From positions 343,215-407,214 of the forward strand of contig NZ_JAGEPF010000005.1 of the NCBI RefSeq assembly GCF_017573465.1: a stretch of DNA of 64,000 nucleotides. The letters are read 5' to 3'. This DNA comes from Actinomadura violacea. GTDB taxonomy: Bacteria > Actinomycetota > Actinomycetes > Streptosporangiales > Streptosporangiaceae. The translations under genes and the position numbers were made by a program. Position 1 is the stretch's first letter; each line of letters begins with the position of its first letter. The notes under the pieces are model-generated. The model had not been told where the DNA came from, searched no databases, and was given only the letters and a program-made list of their open reading frames with translations. Positions 49,923 through 59,328 of the stretch are shown piece after piece.

Positions 49923-52268
49923 CTACTCGCCCGCGCGGTGGGTCAGTGCGATGTCGAAGTCGTCGCGGCCGGCGCCGGACAGGTCGAGCGGCACCGCCAC
50001 GGGCGGGTACCCGGACGCGATGACGGTGTAGTCCTCGGGGGCGAGGCCGTCGAACGCGTAGCCGCCGTCCGGGCCGGTGCGCGCGGTGGCGACGACGTTG
50101 CCGGCCTGGTCGACCAGCGACACGTGCGCGTCGCCGAGCGCCTCGCCGCCGCGGCCGCGGACGGTGCCGCGCAGCGCGGGCGCGGCGGGCAGCCCGATCT
50201 CGACGGGGGTGGGCTCGCCGCCGTCGACCCGCACGGGGCGGGCGGCGGGGCGGTGCCCGGGCGCGCTCACCGTCAGCGTGTAGCCGCCGGGCGCGAGGTC
50301 GGCCAGCGCGAACGCGCCGTCGGCGCCGGTGGCCCCGGAGGCGACGACCTCGCCGCGCTGGTCGGTGGCGACCGCGACGGCGCCGGCGACGGGACGGTCC
50401 GCCTCGTCGACGACCGTGCCGGACAGGCCGCCGATGCCGCCGAGCACCAGGTCGGCGTCCGCGGGGGCGTCGAGCACGGTGACGGTCGCGGCCTCGGGCT
50501 GGTGGCCCTGCGCCGACCCGACGAGGACGTAGCCGCCGGGCTCGGGCACGGCGATCGCGTAGCCGCCGTCGTCCTCGCTGGCGACCACGCCGAGCTGGCG
50601 GCCGGTCGCGTCGATCAGCGTGACGGTGGCGCCGGGGAGCGGCGTACCGTCGGGGCGCAGCACCCGGCCGCGCACCGCCGGACCGCCGACCACGCCGGAC
50701 GGCACGGCGGGAGCCGCGGCCTCCACCGGAGCAGGGTCCAGAACGTCGGCCGCGACATCGGCGGGGGCGGTGGGCTGCGCCGGGCGCCCGGCGTGCCGCA
50801 CCGCGCGGCGGCCGGACGGCAGGAACGCCGCGAGCAGCACGCCGATCGCGATGGCGCCGGTCGCGATGACGAACGAGATCCGGAAGCCGGTCATGTCCGG
50901 CACCTCCGCCCCGCCGAAGTGGACGGTGTTGCGGGCGAGGACGGTGCCGAGCAGCGCGCTGGACACCGAGGTGCCGATGGAGCGCATCAGCGTGTTGACG
51001 CCGTTGGCGGCCCCGCTCTCCGACGGGTCGACGGCGCCGAGGATGAGCGTGGGCAGCGCCGAGTAGGCCAGCCCGATGCCGGCGCCGACGATCGCCGAGA
51101 CCAGCCCCACCTGCCAGACCGCGTTCATCAGGCCCTGCGCCGCGCCGTAGCCGCCGCCGATCACGATCATGCCGAGGATCAGCGAGGTCTTGGCGCCGAA
51201 CGCGGCGGAGACGCGCGCCGACAGCGGCGAGACCAGCATCATCGCGATGCCCATCGGCGCCACCGTGAGCCCGGCGACCAGCAGCGACTGCCCGAGGCCG
51301 TACCCGGTCGCCTTCGGCAGCTCCAGCAGCTGCGGGAACACCAGCGACATGGCGTAGAACGAGACGCCGACGGTGATCGCGGCGAGGTTGGTGAGCAGTA
51401 CCTGGCGGCGCGCGGTGGTGCGCAGGTCGATCAGCGGGTCGCGCAGCCGCAGCTCCACCACGCCCCACAGCACGAGGACCGCGACGCCGGCGGCGCCGAG
51501 GCCGAGCGTGCGCGGGCTCGTCCAGCCCCAGTCGCCGCCCTTGGTGATCGGCAGCAGCACGGCGAGCAGCCCGACCGTCAGCCCGACCGTCCCGATGATG
51601 TCGAAGCGGCCCTGCGCCCGCACCTTGGACTCGGGGACGGCGAACAGCACGAGCACGAACGACACCGCGCCGAGCGCGGCGGCGCCGTAGAAGAGCATGT
51701 GCCAGCTGAAGTGCTGGGCGATGTAGGCCGCCACGGGAAGGCCGAGCGCGCCGCCGACGCCGATGGACGAGCTCATGAGCGCGAGCGCCGAGCCGAGCCG
51801 CTCGCGGGGCAGCGAGTCGCGCATCAGGCCGATGCCGAGCGGGATCGCGCCCATCGCGAAGCCCTGGATCGCGCGTCCGGCCACCACGAGCAGCAGCTCG
51901 GAGCTGACGGCGGCGACCAGCGAGCCGATGACGACGGTGCTGATGCTGACGAGCGTCATCCGCTTCTTGCCGTACAGGTCGCCGAGCCGCCCCATGATCG
52001 GGGTGGCGACGGCGCCGGACAGCAGCGTGGCGGTCATCGCCCACGTCGCGTTGGACAGCGAGGTGTGCAGCAGCTGCGGGAGCTGCCCGATGACCGGGAT
52101 CAGCAGGGTCTGCATGACCGCGACGACGATGCCGGCGAACGCCAGGACGGCGATCAGCAGGCCCGAGCCGCGCTCGGCGGGCATGCCGAGACCGGGTTCG
52201 CGGCCGGCGGTCGCGGCGCCGGCGGGGGCGGCCGTGCGCGGATGCTGGGCGGTGGCGGGCTGGGTCAC
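49923..52268 (-). CDS. MFS transporter fused to carboxypeptidase-regulatory-like domains
   Basis: 781 residues. The first two thirds are a DHA2-type permease (about 14 helices; MTATLLSGAVATPIMGRLGD, MLFYGAAALGAVSFVLVLF). After a Pro/Ala-rich linker come three repeated beta-sandwich domains of the carboxypeptidase-regulatory type: VRGRVLRPDGTPLPGATVTL, LSGTVVDEADRPVAGAVAVA and LRGTVRGRGGEALGDAHVSL. By helix count the tail should be cytoplasmic, but this is not certain. The GTG at 52268 follows CGGAGG. Substrate unknown; the tail may gate or bind a partner. Confidence 0.88.
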   Translation of the reverse strand: MTQPATAQHPRTAAPAGAATAGREPGLGMPAERGSGLLIAVLAFAGIVVAVMQTLLIPVIGQLPQLLHTSLSNATWAMTATLLSGAVATPIMGRLGDLYGKKRMTLVSISTVVIGSLVAAVSSELLLVVAGRAIQGFAMGAIPLGIGLMRDSLPRERLGSALALMSSSIGVGGALGLPVAAYIAQHFSWHMLFYGAAALGAVSFVLVLFAVPESKVRAQGRFDIIGTVGLTVGLLAVLLPITKGGDWGWTSPRTLGLGAAGVAVLVLWGVVELRLRDPLIDLRTTARRQVLLTNLAAITVGVSFYAMSLVFPQLLELPKATGYGLGQSLLVAGLTVAPMGIAMMLVSPLSARVSAAFGAKTSLILGMIVIGGGYGAAQGLMNAVWQVGLVSAIVGAGIGLAYSALPTLILGAVDPSESGAANGVNTLMRSIGTSVSSALLGTVLARNTVHFGGAEVPDMTGFRISFVIATGAIAIGVLLAAFLPSGRRAVRHAGRPAQPTAPADVAADVLDPAPVEAAAPAVPSGVVGGPAVRGRVLRPDGTPLPGATVTLIDATGRQLGVVASEDDGGYAIAVPEPGGYVLVGSAQGHQPEAATVTVLDAPADADLVLGGIGGLSGTVVDEADRPVAGAVAVATDQRGEVVASGATGADGAFALADLAPGGYTLTVSAPGHRPAARPVRVDGGEPTPVEIGLPAAPALRGTVRGRGGEALGDAHVSLVDQAGNVVATARTGPDGGYAFDGLAPEDYTVIASGYPPVAVPLDLSGAGRDDFDIALTHRAGE

Positions 52269-52607
52269 GCTGGTACGCCTCCGGGAGGATGGATCGGTCC
52301 GTGCGGCGGGGTGGGCACCGCGCTCCGGGCGGCGGCGCACCCCGTGATCAAGACGTTGAGGGGGCGGTTTCATTCCCGGGCGGGGTTCCGCGACGGAGAA
52401 TGAGACCAGCATCACTCTCCGCGAAGACCGAAATTTACCGATAGAGGCGAAGGGATGAGAAAAAGGAGTCACGCCGGTCAGGTCGGCGTGCCCCCGGCAC
52501 GTCCGCCGGAGGGTGATCGCAATAGGCTCGGCGGGATGCCGCCCGGAGCGCCGGCGGCCCGAGCACGCACGACACGACCAGGGACGACACACATGGAGGC
52601 AGGCCCG
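52269..52607. other. Divergent intergenic region without a recognised gene
   Basis: This 339-bp gap separates the divergent MFS fusion and SnoaL-like genes. An AT-richer stretch (about 52385-52465) is the likely promoter zone. The SnoaL frame is open back to 52455, but the codons lack family likeness. No firm promoter or operator was identified. Confidence 0.5.
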
Positions 52608-52994
52608 ATGCACCCCTTCCGCGCGGCCGTCGAGAAGGGCGACCTCGACGCGGTCACCGGCCTGCTGGCCGAGGACGTGCGGTTCCTCAGCCCGGTGGCG
52701 TACGCGCCGTACGAGGGCCGGCCGGTGGTGTCGGCGATCCTGCGCGCCGTCACGCGCGTCTTCGCCGACTTCCGCTACGTCCGGGAGATCGGCGGCGGGC
52801 GGGACCACGCGCTGGTGTTCAAGGCGCGCGTCGGCGACCGCGAGGTGCACGGCTGCGACTTCCTCCACCACGACGACGACGGGCTGATCGACGAGTTCTG
52901 CGTCATGGTGCGTCCGCTGTCGGGCGCGAAGGCGCTGTCGGAGGCGATGGCGGTGGAGTTCGAGACCGTCAAGCGCGAGATGGGGCTCGCCTGA
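52608..52994 (+). CDS. SnoaL/NTF2-like protein
   Basis: 128-residue cone-fold protein: FRAAVEKGDLDAVTGLLAED, FLSPVAYAPYEGRPVVSAIL, HALVFKARVGDREVHGCDFL and GLIDEFCVMVRPLSG. It resembles NTF2-like proteins of unknown ligand. The ATG at 52608 has GGAGGCAGG upstream; an ATG five codons earlier (52593) is possible. It ends 6 bp before the remains of the UbiA gene on the other strand. Confidence 0.8.
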   Translation: MHPFRAAVEKGDLDAVTGLLAEDVRFLSPVAYAPYEGRPVVSAILRAVTRVFADFRYVREIGGGRDHALVFKARVGDREVHGCDFLHHDDDGLIDEFCVMVRPLSGAKALSEAMAVEFETVKREMGLA

Positions 52995-53000
52995 CGCGCG

Positions 53001-53433
53001 TCATCCGGCGAGGCCCAGTGCGGCGTACCCGGTGAACGTGAGCAGCAGGTGCAGCGCGGGCGCGGCGAACGCCAGTGGCACCGCGCCGGTGAGCCCGAGC
53101 GAGGCGGTGTAGGTCCGCTCCCCCGGCCGCATAGAGAACACCGAGGTCACGGGCCCGGACGGCCCCGGACGCCAGCGGACGCTCCGGGTGGAACCGCCGG
53201 TCGTATCCGACGTCGCGGACGTCGTCCAGCGCCCGCATCAGCAGCAGGTCGGCGAACACCGTGACGGCCGCGACGGCCGTCCCCGTCCCGGGCCGCCACC
53301 GCGTGACGTGCGGGTCGAGCGCGGCGAACAGCCCCGTGACGCCGTACGCCCACGCGCCCGCGAGAAGCAGCGACGGGACGGGCGGGCAGCTCCCCGAGAC
53401 GAACCGTCCGACGCGCCGGAACCAGCCGGTCAC
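53001..53433 (-). pseudogene. Decayed UbiA-type prenyltransferase
   Basis: The first part, from a GTG at 53433 that overlaps the P450 stop, has a UbiA-like segment with the Asp-rich site LLLMRALDDVRDVGYDRRFH followed by PLASGAVRARDL. The frame then breaks; a different frame carries RPGERTYTASLGLTG and a final membrane helix ending at the stop 53001-53003. The total length (433 bp) is not a multiple of three and is about half that of a normal UbiA gene, so the middle helices and the second Asp-rich site are missing. Probably inactive. Confidence 0.7.
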
Positions 53434-54439
53434 CGCCGCGGCCCGCACCGCCAGGTGACGGGAAGCTCCCAGACGCCGCGCACGAACATCCGCTCGCGCC
53501 GGCGCAGCCGCGCCGGGTCGACGGCGAGGTCGAGACCGTCGAGGCGGCGGAGCAGCGCCGCGACCGCGACCTGCAGCGACATCCGGGCGCGCGGGGCGCC
53601 GAGGCACATGTGTCGGCCATGGCCGAAGCCGAGGTGCGGGTTGGGTGCGCGGTCCGGCCGGAACCCGTCGGGGTCCGGGAACGCGTCGGGTCGCGGTTCG
53701 CGGCGTCGGTCAGCGGGACGACGACGTCGCCGCGCCGCAGCACCGTCCCGCCGAGGAGCCCGAAGACGGTGATCTCCTCGGCGGTCAGCCGCCCGCCGGG
53801 GTCCGCGAGGAGCGCGGTGAGCAGGTCGGAGCCGGGTTCTCCGGCGGCGGCCGCGGCGCGGCGCGCGTTGAGCAGGGCGGAGAAGTAGCCGGACATGCCG
53901 GCGCGGGCCGCCTCGACCTCCGCCGCCGCGACGTGCCCGGCCGACATCATCGCGCCGACCCAGGGCAGCAGCCTGGGGAGGCCGCCTGCGGGCACGCCGA
54001 GCATGTCGCCGATCAGCGTGCAGGGGAGCGGCGTCGCGAAGCGGGCGAGGAGGTCGGCGGGCGGGCCCGCGGCCACCAAGTCGTCCAGCAGCCGTTCGGC
54101 GAGGGCCTCGGCGCGCGGACGGTCCGCTTCGGCGCGGCGGGCGGCGAACCGCGCCTGGACCGCCCGGCGCCTGCGCGTGGGGGTCGGCGGATCGGAGGCG
54201 GCCAGGGCCAGGGACGGGCGTCGCGGGCGAACAGCGTGCCGCCGGTCCACGCCTCGCGGCCGAACCGGTCGCCGGCCAGGACGGCGCGGACGTCGGCGTG
54301 CCGGGTGACGAGCAGCGCGTCGTGGCCGCCGGGCAGCCGGACGGGCGTCGGCAGCCGCTCGCGCAGCCGCCGCAGGTGGCCGCCGTCCAGCGGGACGCCG
54401 GGGCGGTGCGGCAGGGGGAAGTCCGAGGCCGGTCTCCAA
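53430..54439 (-). pseudogene. Decayed cytochrome P450
   Basis: Fragments of a bacterial P450 occur in three frames: an N-terminal HDALLVTRHADVRAVLAGDR, a middle part through LPCTLIGDMLGVP and LTAEEITVFGLL, and the haem-binding end HLGFGHGRHMCLGAPRARM. Between the I-helix start and GDVVVPLTDAANRDP about 85 residues are missing, including the AGxxT and ExxR motifs, and at least two single-base frame changes occur near 54220 and 53670. Single-base breaks in GC runs might be sequencing errors, but the internal deletion would still inactivate the enzyme. It follows the PucR gene by 10 bp. Confidence 0.75.
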
Positions 54440-54449
54440 GAGGGGAAGG

Positions 54450-55664
54450 TCAGGCGCTCAGCGGCGGCGGCAGCGACGCCTCCTCGGCGCGGCGTCCGTC
54501 GCGTTCGAGGCCGGCGAGCCGCGCCGAGGTGAGGGCGGCGCGGAACAGCTGGATGCCGCGCGCGGAGCTCGGGTCGATGCCGGACAGGTCGCGGATGCGG
54601 TCGAGCCGGTAGTGCAGCGTGCGGCGGTGGATCCACAGCTCGCGGGCGGCGCGCTCGCGGTCGAGGTTGCACGCGAGCAGCACCTCCAGGGTCCGGCGCA
54701 GGTCGGTGCCGGCGTCCAGCGGGGACAGCACCGCGGTGAGCCGCCCCCGGATGCCGGGCTGGCCGAGGATCGCCAGCTCGACGAGCAGTTCGTCGGCGCG
54801 GTAGGGGCGGTCCTCGGCGTCCGGGATCGCCTTGACGACCGTCAGCACCCGGGACGCCTCCTCCAGCGCCTCGGGGATGCCGCCGGGGGCGCCGCGGCAG
54901 GACGCGGCGGCGTGCACCCGCTTGCGGGTCCAGGTGGCGAGGACGGCGACGAACTCGGCGGCCAGCACCTCGGCGCGCACCGGGTCCGCGGCCGGGAACA
55001 GCGCGACGAGTTCGGCGAGGTCGCCGGAGTGCAGGACCCCGTCGACCGCCTCCAGGTGCTCGCGGGCCCGCGACCAGTGCGCGGCGGCGGACGCGCCGAG
55101 GCCGGGCACCTCGCACAGCAGCACCAGGTAGCAGGGGGCGAGCGCGACCCCGGCGGCCTCCGCGATGACCTCGGCGGGCGCGCCGTCGATCAGCGTCTCG
55201 GCGAGCAGCCGGCGCAGCGGCCGGGACCGGGCGCCCTCGCGCGGCGCGTCCGCGTACCCCTGGATGCACGCCTCCCGGGCCCGTCCCGCGAGCCGCGCGG
55301 CCCGGCCCGTCGCCTCGGCCAGCTCGGTGAAGCACCCGGCGGGCACCGCCGCCCAGCAGGTCCGGGCGGCCGCGGCGAGCGCGACGTCCCACACCTCCGA
55401 CAGCACCGGCAGCGGGATGCCCTGCCGGGCCGCCATCACGCCGAGGTCGCGGAACCGGGCGAGGTCGCCCGCGGGCAGCGGCGAGCCCGCCGCGGCGAGG
55501 GCGAGCAGCCGCGCGGCGGCCTCCTCCCGGCCGCCGAACAGCGGCCCGGCGGTGCGCCGGATCGGCTGGTGCGCCGGGTGCCCGGCGAGCGCGTCGCCGA
55601 CCGCCGCGGCGACCCGCGGCGCCTGCGCGGCGAGGAAGTCCGGCAGTCCGCCGGCCGAAGTCAT
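54450..55664 (-). CDS. PucR/CdaR-type transcriptional regulator 2
   Basis: 404 residues with the same layout as the regulator at 45819: helical N-terminal domain, central domain, and C-terminal PucR HTH (LEVLLACNLDRERAARELWI, HRRTLHYRLDRIRDLSGIDP). It lies inside the terpenoid-type cluster, 14 bp after the polyprenyl synthase gene, and is the likely pathway regulator. The ATG at 55664 follows AGGAGGAC. Confidence 0.88.
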   Translation of the reverse strand: MTSAGGLPDFLAAQAPRVAAAVGDALAGHPAHQPIRRTAGPLFGGREEAAARLLALAAAGSPLPAGDLARFRDLGVMAARQGIPLPVLSEVWDVALAAAARTCWAAVPAGCFTELAEATGRAARLAGRAREACIQGYADAPREGARSRPLRRLLAETLIDGAPAEVIAEAAGVALAPCYLVLLCEVPGLGASAAAHWSRAREHLEAVDGVLHSGDLAELVALFPAADPVRAEVLAAEFVAVLATWTRKRVHAAASCRGAPGGIPEALEEASRVLTVVKAIPDAEDRPYRADELLVELAILGQPGIRGRLTAVLSPLDAGTDLRRTLEVLLACNLDRERAARELWIHRRTLHYRLDRIRDLSGIDPSSARGIQLFRAALTSARLAGLERDGRRAEEASLPPPLSA

Positions 55665-55678
55665 GCGGGGTCCTCCTC

Positions 55679-56725
55679 TCAGGCCACGGCCAGCCGGAGC
55701 CCGGGCAGCCGCCCGGCGGTCTCGTCGACGAGGTCGTGCAGCTCCCGGACGAACGCGGGGTCGCCGCCGAGCAGGCCGAGCAGGTCGTGGGCGTGCCCGA
55801 TGAGCGGCGCGACGGACGCGGCGTAGCCGTCCAGGACGTCGTCGTCGAGCATCCAGGCGGTCAGTTCGGCGCGCGCGCAGGCCGAGTGGCGGGCGCCGGC
55901 GTGCAGCGCGAGCGCCTCGCGGCGCCGCCCGGCGGGCAGCGCGGACAGCAGGTGCGCCAGCAGGTACGTGGCGGTGCCGTTGGCGAGGTCCTCGTGCCGT
56001 CCCGACGCGAGGTCGCGCTGGTCGTTGACGAGCTGGCGGAGCACGCCGAGGCGCCGGCCGAACGCGCGCCAGCCGCCGGCCCGGTCGTCGCCGGCGTCGG
56101 CGAGGCGCGCCGCGGACGCCGCCGCCATCGCGTACGGCGCGCCCGTCTTGCCCGCATAGCCGCGCAGCACCGACGCGGGCGTCGCGGCGGACGGGCGGTC
56201 GGTGAGGTCGCGCAGCCGGCCGTCCACCGCGTCCAGCCAGGCCCGCGACACCTCGCCGGCGAGGCCGCAGCGGACGGCGTCGGGCACCGGCAGGTCCGCG
56301 ACGAGCCGGGCGGGCAGCTGCCCGCCGACCGCCAGCGCGGTCAGCACCCGCTTGGCGACCGCGGTGTCGCCGGCGGGCGGGGCGCCGGGCACGTCGGTGA
56401 GGTCGTCCAGGTAGCGGGCCGCCGCCCACCACAGCAGGTGGACGACGGCGAGCGGCCGGGCGGGGGCCGGGTCGCCGGTCTCCGCGCCGTGCACCAGCAT
56501 CGGCAGCGCGACCATCCCGCGCATGCCGGGCCGCGAGCCCTTGGCCCGGACGGTCTCGAAGAAGTCCACCAGGAACTCCGCCATCGCTCCGCCGACCATC
56601 TCGCGGCCCTCGTCCAGGCCCATCGCCAGGCCCTCGGCGAGCCGCTCGCACAGCCGGCCGATCTCCGCCTCGACCTCGGCGGCCGCCCGCTCCTGCGCGG
56701 CCTGGCCGAACGCTCCTTCTTCCAC
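55679..56725 (-). CDS. Polyprenyl diphosphate synthase-like protein
   Basis: 348-residue all-helical isoprenyl synthase. The first Asp-rich motif is DDLTD at about residues 107-111 (ARYLDDLTDVP) and the second is NDQRD at about 234-238; GYAGKTGAPYAM matches the lysine-bearing helix between them. Both metal sites look intact, so it probably condenses allylic and isopentenyl diphosphates, although it is a divergent member. The GTG at 56725 has AAGGAGGAG upstream. Its neighbours (dikinase-like, AfsA-like, UbiA remains) suggest a prenylated product. Confidence 0.82.
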   Translation of the reverse strand: MEEGAFGQAAQERAAAEVEAEIGRLCERLAEGLAMGLDEGREMVGGAMAEFLVDFFETVRAKGSRPGMRGMVALPMLVHGAETGDPAPARPLAVVHLLWWAAARYLDDLTDVPGAPPAGDTAVAKRVLTALAVGGQLPARLVADLPVPDAVRCGLAGEVSRAWLDAVDGRLRDLTDRPSAATPASVLRGYAGKTGAPYAMAAASAARLADAGDDRAGGWRAFGRRLGVLRQLVNDQRDLASGRHEDLANGTATYLLAHLLSALPAGRRREALALHAGARHSACARAELTAWMLDDDVLDGYAASVAPLIGHAHDLLGLLGGDPAFVRELHDLVDETAGRLPGLRLAVA

Positions 56726-56770
56726 GTGCCGACTCCTCCTTGTTCGCGGGGTTCTCGGGCGGTGCCGGGG

Positions 56771-58903
56771 TCAGCCGGCGGCGCCCGCCGGGGCGCCGAG
56801 GATCCGGACCGTGCCGGACCGCCCGTCCAGCTCGATCCAGGCGCCGTCGGGGATGCGGGCGACGGCGCCGCCGACCGCGACCGCGGTCGGCACGCCGAGC
56901 AGCCGTCCCGTGACGGCGGTGTGCGAGAGCAGGGTGCCGCGCTCGACGACCGGCCCGGACGCGGCGATCATCAGGGCGAGCCAGCCCGGGTCGGTCTCGC
57001 GGGCGACGAGGATGCGGCCCGCGCAGTCGCCGGGCGGGACGCGCGGGTCCAGCACGACCTTGGCGCGGCCGCGGACCGTCCCGCCGCAGGACCCGAGCCC
57101 GCGCAGCGTGCCGTCCGCGGCGGCGGCGTCCTGCTCGCCGGGCGGGCACGCGGCGGGCACTGACCAGCGCATCATGCCGAGCAGTACGCGCAGGACGGCG
57201 CGTTTGGCCGGGCCGGGGCAGGATTCGCGCAGCCGGCGCCGCGCGCCCGCCGCCTCCCGCGCCTCGGCGGCCCGGCTCGCGGCGGCCGTGGCGCCCTGCC
57301 GGACGAGCGGCCGCAGGACCGCGGCGGTCATCCAGGGCCGCTGCCGCGGCGTGGGCTCGTCGAGCTTGAGGTCGTGCACCGCCCGGTCGCCGCAGCGGCG
57401 CAGGTAGGCGCGCGCGGACGCGGCGAGGAACGCGCCGTGCCGGCCCGCGGCGACGTCGTCCCAGACGGCCCGCAGGTGCTCCTCGTCGGTGCGTCCGCCG
57501 AGGTCATCGGCCAGCAGCGCCGCCTTCAGCGCGGGCGCCCCGGCGGCGCGCTCGGCCAGCACGAGGGCGGCGCGGGCGGCGGCGAGCGACCGGTTCTCCG
57601 GCCCGCCGCACAGCAGCCCGGGCAGCACCTCCGGCCCGGCGCCCGCCCAGCGGCGCGGCAGCGCGGTCGCCGCCCGCATGAGCAGCAGGCCGTAGACGCC
57701 GTTGGCGAGGGTGACGCCCCAGCGCACGGACGCCTCGGCCCACACCCACCGGTACAGGGTGATCAGCTCGTCCGGGGTGTACTCGGCGAGCGGCCGGGCC
57801 GCGGGGCCGCGGACGTCCGCCATCAGCGCGTCCCACCAGCGCAGGAACCGGACGGTGGCGCGGCGGTGCCCGGCGGCGCGCCAGGCGAGCGCGGGCAGCG
57901 CGGCGGCGACGCGGGCGCGCGGCCACCGATGCTCCGCGCGCGCCTCCCGCGCGCGCTCCGGCGGGGCGGCCAGCGGGCGCGCCTGGACGAGATGGACGGC
58001 GCCGTCCGGCGTGATCGTCCCCTCGATGTCCTGCGGGCACCCGAACAGCACCTCGACGCGGGCGACGAGGTCGGCGACCTCCCCGGCCTGCTCGCCGGTG
58101 AGGACGGGCGGGACGCGCAGTTCGTCCGGGACGCGGACGGTCCGCGGGCCTTCGCCGCCGTCCGCCGGCGGGCCGACCATGCGGTCCTTGGTCACGACCT
58201 CGGCCTCCACCCGCCCGGTGCCGGGATCGACGAAGAAGTGGTCGACGTCGGCCTTCTCCTGGACGACGCCCTCCCCGATGCCGTGCGCGGCGGCGATGAC
58301 GTGCCGCCGCGCCCCGTCCCGGGGGTCGCGGGTGAAGGCGACGAACGAGCGGCCCCCCGGCACCATCCGCTGGACGCCGACCGCGACCCGCGCCGCCGCC
58401 GGGTCGAGGCCCCGGAACTCCCGGTAGCGGACCGCCTCGGCCTTGAACGCCGACGCCCAGCAGCGCGCCACCGCCTCCAGCAGCCCGTCGCGGCGGACGT
58501 ACAGGAAGCTGTCGCTCAGCCCGGCGAACGGGTCGCCGGCCGAATCCTCGGCCGCACCGTCCGGGCCGGGGACGGCGAACGCGCGCACGGCGACCGTCCC
58601 GCCGCCTGAGCCGGCGCCGCCGCGCGTCAGCTCGTCGAAGCCGGCGAGCAGCCGGGCGGCGAGGGCGCCGTCCGGGACGGCACCGGCGAGCGCCGACGCC
58701 GCGAACCCGCACCACTGCGCGCCCGGGACCGCCGAGCGCGGCGGCAGGGCGCCGCTCAGGCCGTCCAGCGCCCGGTCGAACTCCGACGCGGGCACGCAGA
58801 AGAACTCCGGAACGGGGAAGCCCGCGTCGCGCAGCGTGTCCAGCCGGGCGAACTGGTGCCCGACCTCGCCCGTGCTCATCGATCCGGCGGGCACGCCGCT
58901 CAC
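56771..58903 (-). CDS. Rifampin-phosphotransferase-like dikinase (PEP-synthase-type domains)
   Basis: About 710 residues. An N-terminal ATP-grasp part (VAVRAFAVPGPDGAAEDSAG, FAGLSDSFLYV, CPQDIEGTITPDGAVHLVQA) precedes a large helical middle and a C-terminal phosphohistidine domain with its histidine near residue 661 (GTLLSHTAVTG). The PEP-binding barrel of PEP synthase is absent, which is the layout of rifampin phosphotransferase, where ATP phosphate passes via histidine to a small molecule. The acceptor here is unknown; a prenyl alcohol or other cluster intermediate is a guess. The GTG at 58903 overlaps the previous stop; ATG 58879 is an alternative start. Confidence 0.8.
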   Translation of the reverse strand: MSGVPAGSMSTGEVGHQFARLDTLRDAGFPVPEFFCVPASEFDRALDGLSGALPPRSAVPGAQWCGFAASALAGAVPDGALAARLLAGFDELTRGGAGSGGGTVAVRAFAVPGPDGAAEDSAGDPFAGLSDSFLYVRRDGLLEAVARCWASAFKAEAVRYREFRGLDPAAARVAVGVQRMVPGGRSFVAFTRDPRDGARRHVIAAAHGIGEGVVQEKADVDHFFVDPGTGRVEAEVVTKDRMVGPPADGGEGPRTVRVPDELRVPPVLTGEQAGEVADLVARVEVLFGCPQDIEGTITPDGAVHLVQARPLAAPPERAREARAEHRWPRARVAAALPALAWRAAGHRRATVRFLRWWDALMADVRGPAARPLAEYTPDELITLYRWVWAEASVRWGVTLANGVYGLLLMRAATALPRRWAGAGPEVLPGLLCGGPENRSLAAARAALVLAERAAGAPALKAALLADDLGGRTDEEHLRAVWDDVAAGRHGAFLAASARAYLRRCGDRAVHDLKLDEPTPRQRPWMTAAVLRPLVRQGATAAASRAAEAREAAGARRRLRESCPGPAKRAVLRVLLGMMRWSVPAACPPGEQDAAAADGTLRGLGSCGGTVRGRAKVVLDPRVPPGDCAGRILVARETDPGWLALMIAASGPVVERGTLLSHTAVTGRLLGVPTAVAVGGAVARIPDGAWIELDGRSGTVRILGAPAGAAG

Positions 58904-59328
58904 CACGCCTTCGGCAGCACGCGCGCCCGTCCGGCGGCGTACGGCGGGTAGCCGGGAACGTCCCACAGTGCCCGTTCCTCCACGCGGATCCGCCACGCGA
59001 CCGCCGCCACGAGCAGCGCGAACGCGGCCGCGCCGAGCGGGGTGAGGAAGAAGCAGGTGAAGGCGAGGTTGGCCAGCAGCATGCCCGCGTACGCCGGGTG
59101 CCGGACGGCCCGGTAGACACCGCCGGTCACGACGCGATGGCCGTACTGCCTCATCACGTGATGCGAGTAGAACCGGCCGAGCGTGCGGATCGCGGACCGC
59201 CGCAGCGCGGCCCCGGCGACGAAGACCAGAGCGGGGATCGCGGGCCACGGCGACGACGCCGGCCACGGGGACGGCCCGAGCGCGGCGGACGCGACCAGCA
59301 GGGCTCTTTCGCGAAGGGGAGTGTTCAT
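58900..59328 (-). CDS. Isoprenylcysteine-carboxyl-methyltransferase-like membrane protein
   Basis: 142-residue membrane protein with three to four helices. It carries the ICMT/PEMT signature near the end: GVYRAVRHPAYAGMLLANLA, then RIRVEERAL and YPPYAAGRARVLPKAW. Family members methylate prenylated or lipid carboxylates with SAM. Its start overlaps the stop of the AfsA-like gene (ATGA), and its stop overlaps the GTG of the dikinase gene, so all three are translated as a unit. Confidence 0.85.
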   Translation of the reverse strand: MNTPLRERALLVASAALGPSPWPASSPWPAIPALVFVAGAALRRSAIRTLGRFYSHHVMRQYGHRVVTGGVYRAVRHPAYAGMLLANLAFTCFFLTPLGAAAFALLVAAVAWRIRVEERALWDVPGYPPYAAGRARVLPKAW

